From assembly GCA_030951045.1 (NCBI GenBank), contig JAUZQJ010000055.1, forward strand, positions 1-46,927: a DNA stretch of 46,927 nt, given 5' to 3'. Under the pieces are notes generated by a model, which saw only the letters and a list, made by a program, of their open reading frames with translations, ran no database searches and was not told the DNA's origin. The stretch's first letter is position 1, and every line of letters starts with the position of its first letter. Made by a program: the position numbers and the translations under genes. This document shows positions 16,104 through 25,907 of the stretch, one piece after another. Origin of the DNA: Mariprofundus sp. GTDB lineage: Bacteria; Pseudomonadota; Zetaproteobacteria; Mariprofundales; Mariprofundaceae.

Positions 16104-18887
16104 TTGACTGATACATTTGATTATAAAAACACTGTTTTCCTGCCGAAAAGCGATTTCCCGATGCGCGGCAACCTGCCCACCAATGAGCCTAAACGACTGG
16201 CGCAGTGGGAAGCGTCTGATCTTTACGGCCAAATTCGTGAAGCACGTAAAGATGCTCCAAACTTCATCCTGCATGATGGCCCTCCATATGCGAATGGAAG
16301 CATCCATATCGGCCATGCCGTCAATAAGGTACTCAAGGATATCGTTGTACGCTCTCGCTCCATGCTTGGTTTTAACGCACCATATGTACCGGGTTGGGAT
16401 TGCCACGGTCTGCCAATCGAGCTGAAAGTTGAAGAAAAATTCAAAAAGAAAAAGATCAAAAAAGAGAATATTACAGACTCAGAGTTCCGCACTGCCTGTC
16501 GTGAATATGCCAAAGGGCAGATTGATATTCAGCGCGAAGAGTTCAAACGCCTTGGTGTGATTGGTGATTGGGACAACCCTTATGTCACCATGGACTACAA
16601 TTTTGAGGCCAATACTGTACGTGAAATTGGCAAATTCCTTGGCAATGGTGGCCTCTATAAAGGTGCCAAACCAGTGCACTGGTGTGTTTCATGTGCCACA
16701 GCCCTTGCAGAAGCTGAAGTGGAGTATGAAGATCATACCTCCCACTCCATCTATGTGAAATTCAGTGCCGGTGAAGATATGGCAGATATCGACCCTGCCC
16801 TGACGGGCGACGTCTCCATTGTAATCTGGACCACAACACCATGGACTATCCCTGCCAACATGGCTGTTTCTGTTGGTCCAAATATTGAATATGCTGCAGT
16901 TAAAATCACCAATACCGGTGACAATAACAACCTGAAGGTCGGAGAGATTCTGATTCTGGCTGAAGATCTACGCGCGGGCGTGTTGGAAGCGATCGGTGCT
17001 GAAGGCAACGTGCTGGCCATGATCAATGGATCTGCTTTTGACAATCGTCGTTTCCGTCACCCTTATCTGGATCAGGATGCACCGATTCTTGTTGGTGATC
17101 ATGTCACCCTGGAAGCCGGTACAGGTTCTGTTCATACCGCTCCCGGCCACGGTCAGGAAGATTACGAAATCGGCTTGAAATACGGGCTAAAACCATTTAA
17201 TCCAGTCAGCGATACGGGCGTATTCTATGAAGGCACGCCTGTAGTTGAAGGCCGCCATGTATATCAGGCCAATGCCATCATGGTAGACCATCTACAGAGC
17301 TGCGGTGCTCTGCTCGAAACCAGTCAGATCAAACACTCCTACCCGCACTGCTGGCGCTGCCACAAACCGCTTATTTTCCGTGCAACACCACAGTGGTTTA
17401 TCTCCATGGATAAAAATAATCTGCGCCAAAAAGCTCTCGAAGAGATCAAGAAAACTGAATGGACACCTGAATGGGGTGAGAACCGTATTCGTGCCATGGT
17501 TGAGCAGCGCCCGGACTGGTGTGTATCACGCCAGCGTAACTGGGGTGTTCCCATCACAGCCATCCGTTGTGCCTGTGGCTCGCACAAAGTGACCACGCCT
17601 GAGGTTGTTGAAGGCATTGCCAAACAGGTTGAACAGAATGGTGCTGATGTCTGGTTTGCCAAAAATGTGAGCGCATTCCTGCCAGCAGATGCCAAGTGTC
17701 CGGATTGTGGTGCCACGCATTCCGACGGAGCAGATTTTGAAAAAGAGACCGACATTCTCGATGTCTGGTTTGATTCAGGCTCCACCCATGCCTGTGTTGT
17801 TGAGCAGCGCGATGAATTGAGTAGCCCTGCCGATCTTTACCTTGAAGGCTCTGATCAGCATCGTGGCTGGTTCCAGTCATCACTGTTGGAAAGTGTGGGT
17901 ACACGAGGTGTTGCACCATTTAAAGGCGTACTGACTCACGGTTTTGTAGTGGATAAAAACGGCAATAAAATGTCCAAATCCAAGGGTAATGTGATTGCAC
18001 CACAAAAGATCATTCAGCAGATGGGATCTGATATTCTACGTCTGTGGATTGCTTCCTCTGACTATTCAGCCGATATCCGTATCTCGGACGAAATCATCAA
18101 ACAGCTGGCAGAAGCGTATCGTCGCATTCGTAATACCATCCGCTTCCTGCTTAGTAATCTGCAAGGTTTCGATCCGGCAACCGATAGTGTGGCAATCGTA
18201 GATCGTCAGCCACTGGATCAGTGGGCATCGCATCGTCTGGCCCAACTTGAACACCATGTGCATGCCTGCAATGAACACTATCAGTTCCACCGCATCCATC
18301 AGGAAATCCATAATTTCTGTTCAGTGGATCTGGGTGGTTTCTATCTCGACATTATCAAAGACCGACTCTACTGTGATGCAGCTAATTCACCCCGTCGCGC
18401 TTCAGCCCGTGCCACGATTTATGATCTCGCTGATACGCTGATCCGTCTGATTGCACCTGTGCTGCCATTCACTGCAGAAGAAGCGTGGGAACATCTGCCC
18501 GGCTCCGATGAGAAGAGTATTCACCTGCAGACCTTCCACCCTGTGAAGGATATCAGTGTTGATGAGAAGGCATGGGAAGCATTCTTTGCTATTCGTGAGC
18601 AGATCAACACTGCTTTCGATGAAGCTAAAAAGGATAAAGTGGTCGGTTCATCGATTGCAGCCAGCATCACGGTACCGGGACTTGATCAATCATTTGCACA
18701 TAGTGTTGGAGAAAGCTGGGAACAGCTGTTCATTGTTGCCAAGGTTGAATCAGGAGATGCCATCTCCATCAAACCTGCAGATGGCACCAAATGCCCACGC
18801 TGCTGGAATGTTGCGGCACCCGCCCAGCCTGAACACGATACACATAACGAACTATGCCCACGCTGTTTTGAGGTAGTTGCCGACTAA
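16104..18887 (+). CDS. ileS: Isoleucyl-tRNA synthetase
   Basis: Class I aminoacyl-tRNA synthetase charging tRNA-Ile, with an editing domain that removes misactivated valine. HIGH is at residues 68-71 within HDGPPYANGSIHIGH and KMSKS at 622-626. The editing domain has GTGSVHTAPGHGQEDY, and the C-terminal zinc ribbon has two CPRC motifs. The length of 927 residues is standard. The start is a TTG, and no better in-frame start is seen. The stop overlaps the next gene as TAATG. lspA, a frequent downstream neighbour of ileS in proteobacteria, is missing here. Confidence 0.98.
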   Translation: MTDTFDYKNTVFLPKSDFPMRGNLPTNEPKRLAQWEASDLYGQIREARKDAPNFILHDGPPYANGSIHIGHAVNKVLKDIVVRSRSMLGFNAPYVPGWDCHGLPIELKVEEKFKKKKIKKENITDSEFRTACREYAKGQIDIQREEFKRLGVIGDWDNPYVTMDYNFEANTVREIGKFLGNGGLYKGAKPVHWCVSCATALAEAEVEYEDHTSHSIYVKFSAGEDMADIDPALTGDVSIVIWTTTPWTIPANMAVSVGPNIEYAAVKITNTGDNNNLKVGEILILAEDLRAGVLEAIGAEGNVLAMINGSAFDNRRFRHPYLDQDAPILVGDHVTLEAGTGSVHTAPGHGQEDYEIGLKYGLKPFNPVSDTGVFYEGTPVVEGRHVYQANAIMVDHLQSCGALLETSQIKHSYPHCWRCHKPLIFRATPQWFISMDKNNLRQKALEEIKKTEWTPEWGENRIRAMVEQRPDWCVSRQRNWGVPITAIRCACGSHKVTTPEVVEGIAKQVEQNGADVWFAKNVSAFLPADAKCPDCGATHSDGADFEKETDILDVWFDSGSTHACVVEQRDELSSPADLYLEGSDQHRGWFQSSLLESVGTRGVAPFKGVLTHGFVVDKNGNKMSKSKGNVIAPQKIIQQMGSDILRLWIASSDYSADIRISDEIIKQLAEAYRRIRNTIRFLLSNLQGFDPATDSVAIVDRQPLDQWASHRLAQLEHHVHACNEHYQFHRIHQEIHNFCSVDLGGFYLDIIKDRLYCDAANSPRRASARATIYDLADTLIRLIAPVLPFTAEEAWEHLPGSDEKSIHLQTFHPVKDISVDEKAWEAFFAIREQINTAFDEAKKDKVVGSSIAASITVPGLDQSFAHSVGESWEQLFIVAKVESGDAISIKPADGTKCPRCWNVAAPAQPEHDTHNELCPRCFEVVAD

Positions 18888-21181
18888 TGCTGCTATGTTT
18901 AAATGACTGGCGCGCGCAATGCAGTGCAGAGCAACTAGCGTCATTTGAAGAGCTGCTTTCAGAACAATGCAGTTCAGCCATATCAAAGGCTACCATCAAA
19001 AATCGCTATGCTGGTTATTATCACAAGGCACTGATCAGCGATAAGGTATTTCTGTCCGCCAGTCAGGCAGAAAGTTTTGCACTGCGACCGGTCTCATGGT
19101 CAAGCGATATGGATGCAGGCATCGAATTAACCCGTAAGATTGCAAAGCACGATGGTGTCATAGCTATCGCCAAAGCCGAAGGCAAAGAAATTGAGGCTGC
19201 TATCATATTACTGCAGCGCGGTGTTATTTTTGAGCATGATGGGCATTATTGTTTACCAGCTGAATGTTTGCATGGTTTGAATACCATGTTTGGCCATAAC
19301 ATAGAGAATGAGTGGATAAGTCTGGTTAGCAACACACCGGCTGCGATGTTGCATCAAATCGTTCCAGCTCAGGCTAAGGTCAACATGCTGCAGCCCAAAG
19401 CCAGCCATAATGAGCTGGTCGCATGGCTAATTGTACATGGCCAACAAGCCCGAACTGATCAGCTTACCGATCAACTCGATGAATCCGACTGGTCGTTATT
19501 GCTACTGCTGCAACAGGCTGATTTGAATGATTTTGAAAGCCTGCAACAGCGTTATCCTGATTTGCCCTGTATTGAAATAACGAAGCATTATTTTTATAAT
19601 GACAGGCAGGAATTTAGCCTCAGAAAGTCACTGGAAAAACATATTCCAGCGCAATTGATTAAACTCTACCGGCTTGGTCTAATCGGCATCATCACCTATA
19701 GCGGCGATAATATGAGTGCAACCATCACGCTTTCCGTTGAAGCTGAGACTGCTTTAAAACCGCATTGGGATAAGATGCGCAAGCGGATTTCCAAACAGTT
19801 ACAAAGCCACTGGCTTGCCACTGAATGTGTCGCTGAATACCTATCCGCCTGGGCAATGGATCAGGAGCTGTGGCGCGTCTGGATTGTGCTGCATTTTTTG
19901 CCGCTGGGTATCACCCAACAACGCAAGCTGCGCAAAAATGACATCAAAAAAATTGCCGCCCTACTTCGTGAAGAACATGTAAGTCATATCGAATGTTTTA
20001 TTTTCAGCATGCTGAGCGCAGGGCTGATCGAACAGCAAGACAATGCATTAATTCCGTGTCCTGTTGATTGGCTACAATGGCGAAAGCTGATGCGTGCCAA
20101 TATCTGCAAAGATCTGCGCAGCTGGGATGAGTGGGAAGAATCGGGAGAAAAACAGGCGCTGAAATTATTGAGTCAGTTGCCAACTGAATGCTGGCTCAAA
20201 CTCGATGAGGTCATTGAATGGTTACGAAGCCAGTCCGATAGCTCCATCACCGGTGCTGACTGGATAAGCCTGTTCACCCAACATCAAAGCCATGCCCTCC
20301 ATCATTTCAACAATACCCTGCGCACTATTTATCTGCTGCCTGAATTTCGCGCAGTTGTGCTCAATAAGGCGGTTAGCTTTCCCGCTCCCGGCTGGATTGG
20401 AGCGAGCAATAAAGCCAAAGTTCACGGCTTTTTATCTGCTGCTGGTGACATTCAATTGCCTCCGGATTGCAAACATACCGTGCTCAATCAACTGGCGGAA
20501 TGCTGCGCCATCAAATCAGTCGAACAGATGATCACCCTGCAACTCGATCAGAAAAATCTGCAACGCATGGCGACAGATAAAGCGGCCCTGAAAAAAACAC
20601 GTGCGCTGCTTGAATCCCTGCAATCGCCCCTGCCCCAGGCTGTGAATTATATGTTTGATAAACAGCAAGCCCAGCAAGCTGTCGCAACGGTCGCAGCCAC
20701 ATCCATGGTGGTTGTGATGCACGATGCATCTGCCATTCACAGTCTGCGTAAGACAGGCTTTGAATTCAGTCAGCCTTTCCGGGACAAACCAGAGATTCTA
20801 GTACTCAGCGCATCAGCTGATGCACAAGCATTGATCAACGCCTGCAATGATGCGGGTATTCTGCTCGACACCCTGATTAAACCGGTGCAGTGGATCAGTG
20901 GCATGGCAGCGGTCAATGCATGGATGCAGGTTAATCTGGATCGGGAAGATCAATGGCTGGAAATCGCTTATCAAAAAACGCTGGCTAGCGCTCCAAAACA
21001 GATTTTTGCCCGTATTGATGCCGATTATTATGGCGCTGTCCGTATTCAACCCTGCCGCAAAGTGAAACTTGCCTATGCCCTGCAAAAAAACACGCTGCAA
21101 CTACAGGCCAAACATGTGCTGCGTCTGCGTGAACTCGATGATGCTGAAACAACAGAGCTGGGGCTGGATCAACTCAGATGA
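18887..21181 (+). CDS. Helicase-associated protein, PF13625-like partner of XPB
   Basis: A 764-residue cytoplasmic protein lacking Walker motifs. Its position immediately before an XPB-type helicase, its size and its C-terminal part (VVVMHDASAIHSLRKTGFEFSQ..., then ARIDADYYGAVRIQPCRKV) resemble the XPB/Ssl2-like helicase C-terminal domain proteins (PF13625) that pair with XPB in actinobacteria. The N-terminal half looks like repeated helical or winged-helix segments (KASHNELVAWLIVHGQQART). It starts on the ileS stop (TAATG) and ends overlapping the XPB start (ATGA), so the pair is translationally coupled. The family call rests on context plus weak sequence similarity recalled by eye. Confidence 0.7.
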   Translation: MLLCLNDWRAQCSAEQLASFEELLSEQCSSAISKATIKNRYAGYYHKALISDKVFLSASQAESFALRPVSWSSDMDAGIELTRKIAKHDGVIAIAKAEGKEIEAAIILLQRGVIFEHDGHYCLPAECLHGLNTMFGHNIENEWISLVSNTPAAMLHQIVPAQAKVNMLQPKASHNELVAWLIVHGQQARTDQLTDQLDESDWSLLLLLQQADLNDFESLQQRYPDLPCIEITKHYFYNDRQEFSLRKSLEKHIPAQLIKLYRLGLIGIITYSGDNMSATITLSVEAETALKPHWDKMRKRISKQLQSHWLATECVAEYLSAWAMDQELWRVWIVLHFLPLGITQQRKLRKNDIKKIAALLREEHVSHIECFIFSMLSAGLIEQQDNALIPCPVDWLQWRKLMRANICKDLRSWDEWEESGEKQALKLLSQLPTECWLKLDEVIEWLRSQSDSSITGADWISLFTQHQSHALHHFNNTLRTIYLLPEFRAVVLNKAVSFPAPGWIGASNKAKVHGFLSAAGDIQLPPDCKHTVLNQLAECCAIKSVEQMITLQLDQKNLQRMATDKAALKKTRALLESLQSPLPQAVNYMFDKQQAQQAVATVAATSMVVVMHDASAIHSLRKTGFEFSQPFRDKPEILVLSASADAQALINACNDAGILLDTLIKPVQWISGMAAVNAWMQVNLDREDQWLEIAYQKTLASAPKQIFARIDADYYGAVRIQPCRKVKLAYALQKNTLQLQAKHVLRLRELDDAETTELGLDQLR

Positions 21182-22842
21182 GTTACCATCCGGAACGGCC
21201 CATGATCGTACAGGGTGATCATTCACTCTTGCTGGAAACACATAACCCCCGCTTCCACGAAGCACGCGATGCCATCTCCCCCTTCGCTGAGCTGGAAAAA
21301 TCACCTGAGCATATCCACAGCTATCGCATCAATCCGCTTAGCATCTGGAATGCTGCCGCAGCCGGCCACACGCTGGCAGAGGCTGAAGCGGCCCTGCTCA
21401 ACCATAGTAAATATACTATTCCCGATAATGTGCTCGAAGAGATGCGCCGCACCTTTGCCCGATTCGGTCAATTGGTGTTAACCAAAGAGAATGAACAGGT
21501 TTTACGCTTAAACATTCACGACCCATTTATTGCGGCACAGATCAGCCGTGATAAATCACTGAGCAATCTGCTGCTGAAGCAGGTTGATGAGGATATATTC
21601 CTCATTGATCAGGTCAATCGAGGTAAACTCAAACACGCACTGATCAAACTGGGTTTTCCGGTTGATGATCAGGCCGGCTTTAATGATGGAGCCCAGTTCA
21701 ATTTTAATCTTCGCAGCCATACCCTCTCCGAAGGTCACGCTTTTGAACTGCGTAGCTATCAGCAGGAGGCTGTGGATTCCTTTGTAGCCTCCGGCAGCCA
21801 TGGAGTGATCGTACTGGCTTGCGGAGCAGGTAAAACGCTCGTAGGCATGGCTGCCATGGCACGCATAGGCATGAACACGCTGATCATCACGCCCAATACC
21901 GCCGCAGCCCATCAATGGCATGCAGAACTGTGCGACAAAACAGATATGGATGCGACACAGATTGGCGAATACACCGGCGCGCGAAAAGATATTCAACCGG
22001 TCACCATCGCCACCTATCAGATGCTCACCTACCGCGACAAACAGAATGATGAAATGCCACATATGGCACTGATCACCAAACACGAATGGGGCCTGATTAT
22101 TTTCGATGAGGTACATGTACTGCCCGCTCCGGTATTTCGTGCCGTATCCGAGATTCAGGCTCGACGCAGATTGGGGTTAACGGCCACCCTGATTCGTGAA
22201 GATGGTCTAGAGCGAGATGTGTTCTCGCTTATCGGCCCCAAACGCTACGACCTACCCTGGCGTGAACTGGAACAATCAGGACACATCGCCAAAGCCCACT
22301 GCATTGAGATTCGTGTGCCAATGGCCAAAGATGATCACTTTGCCCATGCCACGGCTGAAGACAGGCATAAAGCCTATCGCATTGCAGCTGAGAACAAGGT
22401 CAAAGATCACGTCGCTGAGGCACTCATCGAAAAGCATAATGGTGAAGGTATTCTGGTGATCGGCCAGTATATCAAACAGCTCACCCGCATCGCCGAACAT
22501 CTCGGTGCGCCGGTCATTACCGGCCGCATGAGCAGCAAAGAGCGCGAACGCTTGTATGCCGCCTTCAGAGCGGGTGACTTAAGACTACTGGTGGTCTCCA
22601 AAGTAGCCAATTACGCCATTGATCTACCCGATGCCTCTGTTGCCATCCAAATCTCAGGTGCCTTCGGTTCCAGACAAGAAGAGGCCCAAAGACTCGGTCG
22701 CATCCTGCGTCCGAAAGGAAGTCCGGCTTATTTTTACACGCTGGTTTCCGATCACAGCGAAGAACTAAAATTCGCCAGTAACCGCCAGCGCTTTCTGGCC
22801 GAACAGGGTTATGATTATATGATTGAAGATTGGGGCGGTTAA
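21178..22842 (+). CDS. XPB/Rad25-type DNA repair helicase
   Basis: Superfamily 2 DNA translocase related to eukaryotic and archaeal XPB, acting in nucleotide excision repair or DNA opening. An N-terminal region of about 190 residues resembling the XPB damage-recognition part precedes LRSYQQEAVDSFVASG. Walker A is CGAGKT with Lys219, DEVH is at 310-313, motif III is GLTATLIREDG with the XPB-specific RED triplet at 340-342, and motif VI is QEEAQRLGRILRPKG. The tail ends in a YDYMIEDWG-like segment. The length of 554 residues matches bacterial XPB. It is the last gene of the ileS-associated unit. Confidence 0.93.
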   Translation: MSYHPERPMIVQGDHSLLLETHNPRFHEARDAISPFAELEKSPEHIHSYRINPLSIWNAAAAGHTLAEAEAALLNHSKYTIPDNVLEEMRRTFARFGQLVLTKENEQVLRLNIHDPFIAAQISRDKSLSNLLLKQVDEDIFLIDQVNRGKLKHALIKLGFPVDDQAGFNDGAQFNFNLRSHTLSEGHAFELRSYQQEAVDSFVASGSHGVIVLACGAGKTLVGMAAMARIGMNTLIITPNTAAAHQWHAELCDKTDMDATQIGEYTGARKDIQPVTIATYQMLTYRDKQNDEMPHMALITKHEWGLIIFDEVHVLPAPVFRAVSEIQARRRLGLTATLIREDGLERDVFSLIGPKRYDLPWRELEQSGHIAKAHCIEIRVPMAKDDHFAHATAEDRHKAYRIAAENKVKDHVAEALIEKHNGEGILVIGQYIKQLTRIAEHLGAPVITGRMSSKERERLYAAFRAGDLRLLVVSKVANYAIDLPDASVAIQISGAFGSRQEEAQRLGRILRPKGSPAYFYTLVSDHSEELKFASNRQRFLAEQGYDYMIEDWGG

Positions 22843-22981
22843 TCTGCTCGGCATAGATGAATCACCTTCTATGCATCTCCCCATTGCTCAGTTGTATGAC
22901 GGTACATTTAAATGTTAAAGACCCCAATATACTTGAAGCTTACCATTGCATGTCTGTGATTGGTTATCGGTCAGATATTTT

Positions 22982-23653
22982 TTAAGAACTGATCGAATAT
23001 GCCGCGATTTTACTGATATGATTATAGGAAAGTTTAGATTCTTCATGCCACTGATTAAATATGTCCTGAATCGCCTGTAAATCGCGTTTAGAGGTCGGGT
23101 TATCTTTGATATTCAGACCACTATTCTGCAAACAACGGATCACATCTTTACTCAGATAGAAACAGTCTTTCCCCACATTACGCAAAAAACGCTGGCCGGA
23201 GTTACCACCTAACCTCGAACCCCGTTCTTTTAACAGTCCCAACAAACCGATCAGATCTGCTTCGGGCCAATCGCTTATGAACTGCGCAAAACTACCCGTC
23301 TCTAAAGCAATATCCTCGATGAATTGGGCATTGGCCCGTACCGAGTTAATTTTCTGGCAGTTACGGACAATGCGTACATCCTGTCTGATCTCATCCCACT
23401 CATCAGGCAGCAGTGCTAGAATGGCATTCACATCGAAGCCGTGAAACACCTCTTCAAATCCAGGCCACTTCTGATTAATCACCCGCCAGACAAATCCGGC
23501 CTGAAACACGCAACGCGTCATTTCAGCCAGGAAACGATCTTCACGCAGCATCGCAACAGGTTCTGGCTCGGGAAAACCTGCCAGCAGCAGACTGAGTTCT
23601 TTCACTCCACCCTTATGCTCAACAGCGCGATGATAAACTTCTTCAAACTTCAC
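22982..23653 (-). CDS. DNA-3-methyladenine glycosylase I-like protein (Tag family)
   Basis: A base-excision repair type protein with TRCVFQAGFVWRVINQKWPGFEEVFHGFD, VRIVRNCQKINSVRANA, ADLIGLLGLLKERGSRLGG and a C-terminal PTSKRDLQAIQDIFNQW segment, all typical of this COG2818 subgroup. The classical Tag zinc ligands at the N-terminus are not visible, as in related members, so the substrate is uncertain. The frame can start at 23701, but GTG at 23653 is preferred: GGGAG lies nine bases ahead and the product begins MKFEEVYHRAVEHKGG. It overlaps the end of the membrane protein gene by 11 bases. Confidence 0.85.
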   Translation of the reverse strand: MKFEEVYHRAVEHKGGVKELSLLLAGFPEPEPVAMLREDRFLAEMTRCVFQAGFVWRVINQKWPGFEEVFHGFDVNAILALLPDEWDEIRQDVRIVRNCQKINSVRANAQFIEDIALETGSFAQFISDWPEADLIGLLGLLKERGSRLGGNSGQRFLRNVGKDCFYLSKDVIRCLQNSGLNIKDNPTSKRDLQAIQDIFNQWHEESKLSYNHISKIAAYSISS

Positions 23654-24107
23654 TGTTTGTATCTCCCGTAGTAGTGCGATCAGGAAGATGTGCAGCATCA
23701 TTCAACATATCCAGGCTATCTCCAACCTGATCAAGCATCATCGATTCATAAAGGTACAGGGGGCGACCTGACGACTTCACGGTCTTAATGTATTTTTTAA
23801 TTTCCGGATAATCAGGGGCAACCCAATCGCAGCCTGTTTTCTTCGCGTAAATATCCACAGGGGTATATTGAGCAAAAACCTCTCTGTATTTCATGGTTTT
23901 AATAACATAAACCACAATACAGGTCGCAATCACCAGAGAAAGCCACGCTGGAGATGTGTCCCAGGATAACAAAAGATATGTTGTTGGAAACACAAACCCT
24001 ATTGCAACATTGGTCATCAAGAACTGCACCAAAGCTTGGGAACTTTCTCGCACTTCGTCCTCATGATATGGATCGTTAATACTAAATTCTCTGATCTTAA
24101 ACATCAT
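23643..24107 (-). CDS. Small two-TM membrane protein next to Fic
   Basis: A 154-residue protein of unknown family. Two hydrophobic segments (about residues 30-48 and 54-71, VAIGFVFPTTYLLLS and WLSLVIATCIVVYV) form a short hairpin; the N-terminal 28 and C-terminal 80 residues are hydrophilic and would lie on the same side. The start overlaps the Fic stop (TAATG), and its end overlaps the glycosylase gene, so the three genes form one unit. Its role could be as target, anchor or modulator of Fic, but nothing in the sequence decides this. Confidence 0.75.
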   Translation of the reverse strand: MMFKIREFSINDPYHEDEVRESSQALVQFLMTNVAIGFVFPTTYLLLSWDTSPAWLSLVIATCIVVYVIKTMKYREVFAQYTPVDIYAKKTGCDWVAPDYPEIKKYIKTVKSSGRPLYLYESMMLDQVGDSLDMLNDAAHLPDRTTTGDTNSEV

Positions 24108-25219
24108 TAATATTTATCCTCTAAATTCAACCAGTAGCGCGTACTCTTCAACGTACCTGTTCGTGTCAATGCAGCAAGTTCCAACAGCTTCTGCAAATCT
24201 CGTGTGGCTGTTGCACGTGATGTTTGTGTGATGCTGACATAATTCTCAGCAGAAAGTCCGCCCTTAAATCCCTCCAACCCTTGCTTGAACATTCTGTTAA
24301 GAACCTTCTCCTGCCTTGCATTAAGCTGACCACGAACACGATCAAACAGCTTTGTTTTGTTGATAAGGAAACAGATAAGGGTTTGGGAATAACAGATCGC
24401 ATCGAAAATCGTATCAGCAAAATAGTTTATCCAGGATGTCACATGCAAGGTATGGTTATGACTGTTCAACTGCGCATAATAATCTTTCTTGTGCTTCTCA
24501 ATAACATGCGACAAAGCAATCAATGTCGGTTGCTTCAAACTTTGTGCTAATACCTTCTCACTCAATGCTCTGCCGATTCGACCATTTCCATCTTCAAACG
24601 GATGGATGGTAACAAAATAGTGATGTGCCAAACCTGCACGTGTTAATGCAGGTAGCGGGCGACTACCATCAGACCCCGTATCATTGAACCAATTTACAAA
24701 ACGCGCCATCTCATCCGCTAATGATGATGAAGGCGGTGCTTCAAAATGAACTTTAGGGTTGTTGATGTACCCGGAAACAACCTGCATCGGCTCTTCACCT
24801 GAGCGATAACATCCAACATCATGTAGGTCTCTACGCCCCATCATCAGCTGATCATGCCACTGAAACATCGTTTCATGGCTAAGCGGTTGATCAAAATGAT
24901 GGTAGAGATCGAGCATCATTTCAGCCATGCCCTGCTCGGCAGGAGGAATACGCTGTTTATCGGTTGCCAAACCGAAGTGACGGCGGATAGATGATTGTAA
25001 GCTATCACGGTTAAGCATCTGGCCTTCAATCTCTGAGCTTTTCATCGCCTCATCAGTGATCAATTCAATGGTCAGTTCGATTTTATCACTTTTATTAAAA
25101 TGCGAAAAAGCACCAAGCAACTTCCCTGCTTCAAGCAGAAATGCCTCTTCCTGTTTCTTAAGCTGAGATGCATCATAACTGAACTCAGGCCACTCTTTTT
25201 GCTGCCAATCCCACATCAT
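24107..25219 (-). CDS. Fic family protein adenylyltransferase, class II
   Basis: Fic enzymes transfer AMP (or other phosphate groups) to target proteins. The active-site motif HPFEDGNGRIGR is intact, with His206. The inhibitory helix motif (S/T)xxxE(G/N) occurs near the N-terminus as SSEIEG (Ser61, Glu65, Gly66), which makes this an auto-inhibited class II member. The first 45 residues (WDWQQKEWPEFSYDASQLK) resemble the DUF4172 extension found in this type. The C-terminus (ENYVSITQTSRATATRDLQKL) looks like a winged helix-turn-helix. An inverted repeat lies just upstream, so autoregulation is conceivable. A membrane protein gene is coupled downstream. Confidence 0.93.
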   Translation of the reverse strand: MMWDWQQKEWPEFSYDASQLKKQEEAFLLEAGKLLGAFSHFNKSDKIELTIELITDEAMKSSEIEGQMLNRDSLQSSIRRHFGLATDKQRIPPAEQGMAEMMLDLYHHFDQPLSHETMFQWHDQLMMGRRDLHDVGCYRSGEEPMQVVSGYINNPKVHFEAPPSSSLADEMARFVNWFNDTGSDGSRPLPALTRAGLAHHYFVTIHPFEDGNGRIGRALSEKVLAQSLKQPTLIALSHVIEKHKKDYYAQLNSHNHTLHVTSWINYFADTIFDAICYSQTLICFLINKTKLFDRVRGQLNARQEKVLNRMFKQGLEGFKGGLSAENYVSITQTSRATATRDLQKLLELAALTRTGTLKSTRYWLNLEDKY

Positions 25220-25238
25220 GAGGCATAAACTGAATCTT

Positions 25239-25271
25239 TATAACTCATAAATCAACCAATAATGAGCTATA
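25239..25271. promoter_or_regulatory. Candidate operator upstream of fic
   Basis: TATAACTCAT (25239-25248) and ATGAGCTATA (25262-25271) form an inverted repeat matching at nine of ten positions with a 13-base centre, 20-52 bases ahead of the fic start. It could bind the winged helix of Fic or another regulator. Confidence 0.45.
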
Positions 25272-25444
25272 AAACAGGATTCTATAGTAATTTATTTTGC
25301 CAATTAGTGACGATTATGCACCCTGCTATCTAAAATTCATCAATAAGGTCGTTTGGATGGAGCGATTAAGGACGGAGTTCAAAATCAGATGAGTTCAGCC
25401 CCAACAATCAGAAGTGAACCTGATTTGTGTTGCTGCACAGGTGT

Positions 25445-25842
25445 TGATAGCAGAGAATCCAAGTGCCATCCAACGCCCCTACTTCCTTGATCTGGAAACC
25501 TTACGTTAGCATATCAACCGCAGTCTTTTTCTGGGGGCTATGCGAATATGAAGGCCATTTTGCGCTCTATCCGCCCGGCGCATTCTATAACATCCACTAT
25601 GATCGATTCATTGGTGCGCTTGAGCGCGTAGTCACCTGCATTCTCTATCTCAACCATGATTGGCAAACTGAAAACTGAACATTCATCCGGGTGTTGAAAC
25701 ATCCAGCCCGTCACTACCGATGCAGGTCATGCCGCAAGCCGGACGACTGGTCACCTTTATCAGTGAGCAGTTCCCACATGAAGTACTGCCAGCCAGCCGA
25801 GATCGACTAAGTCTGACCGGTTGGTTTCGCATCCGCACTTAA
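25445..25842 (+). pseudogene. Decayed SM-20-like 2OG-Fe(II) oxygenase
   Basis: Reassembling three frames gives a recognisable prolyl-4-hydroxylase-like protein. QRPYFLDLETLR is followed by a TAG (25507) where homologues have Gln, then HINRSLFLG. An extra G in the run at 25533-25537 shifts the frame to CEYEGHFALYPPGAFYNIHYDR and RVVTCILYLNHDWQ, which ends at a TGA (25676). After a second shift comes MPQAGRLVTFISEQFPHEV (from 25729), ending SLTGWFRIRT at the TAA at 25842. The iron ligands H, D and H can still be traced. Two frameshifts plus a nonsense codon make it inactive unless sequencing errors are involved. The remaining spacer on either side shows nothing else. Confidence 0.85.
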
Positions 25843-25907
25843 GCTTTCACTCAAGGCATTCGTGATTATGCTGTGCCGATAGGAATCACTGTATTTATTG
25901 TGTGTCT

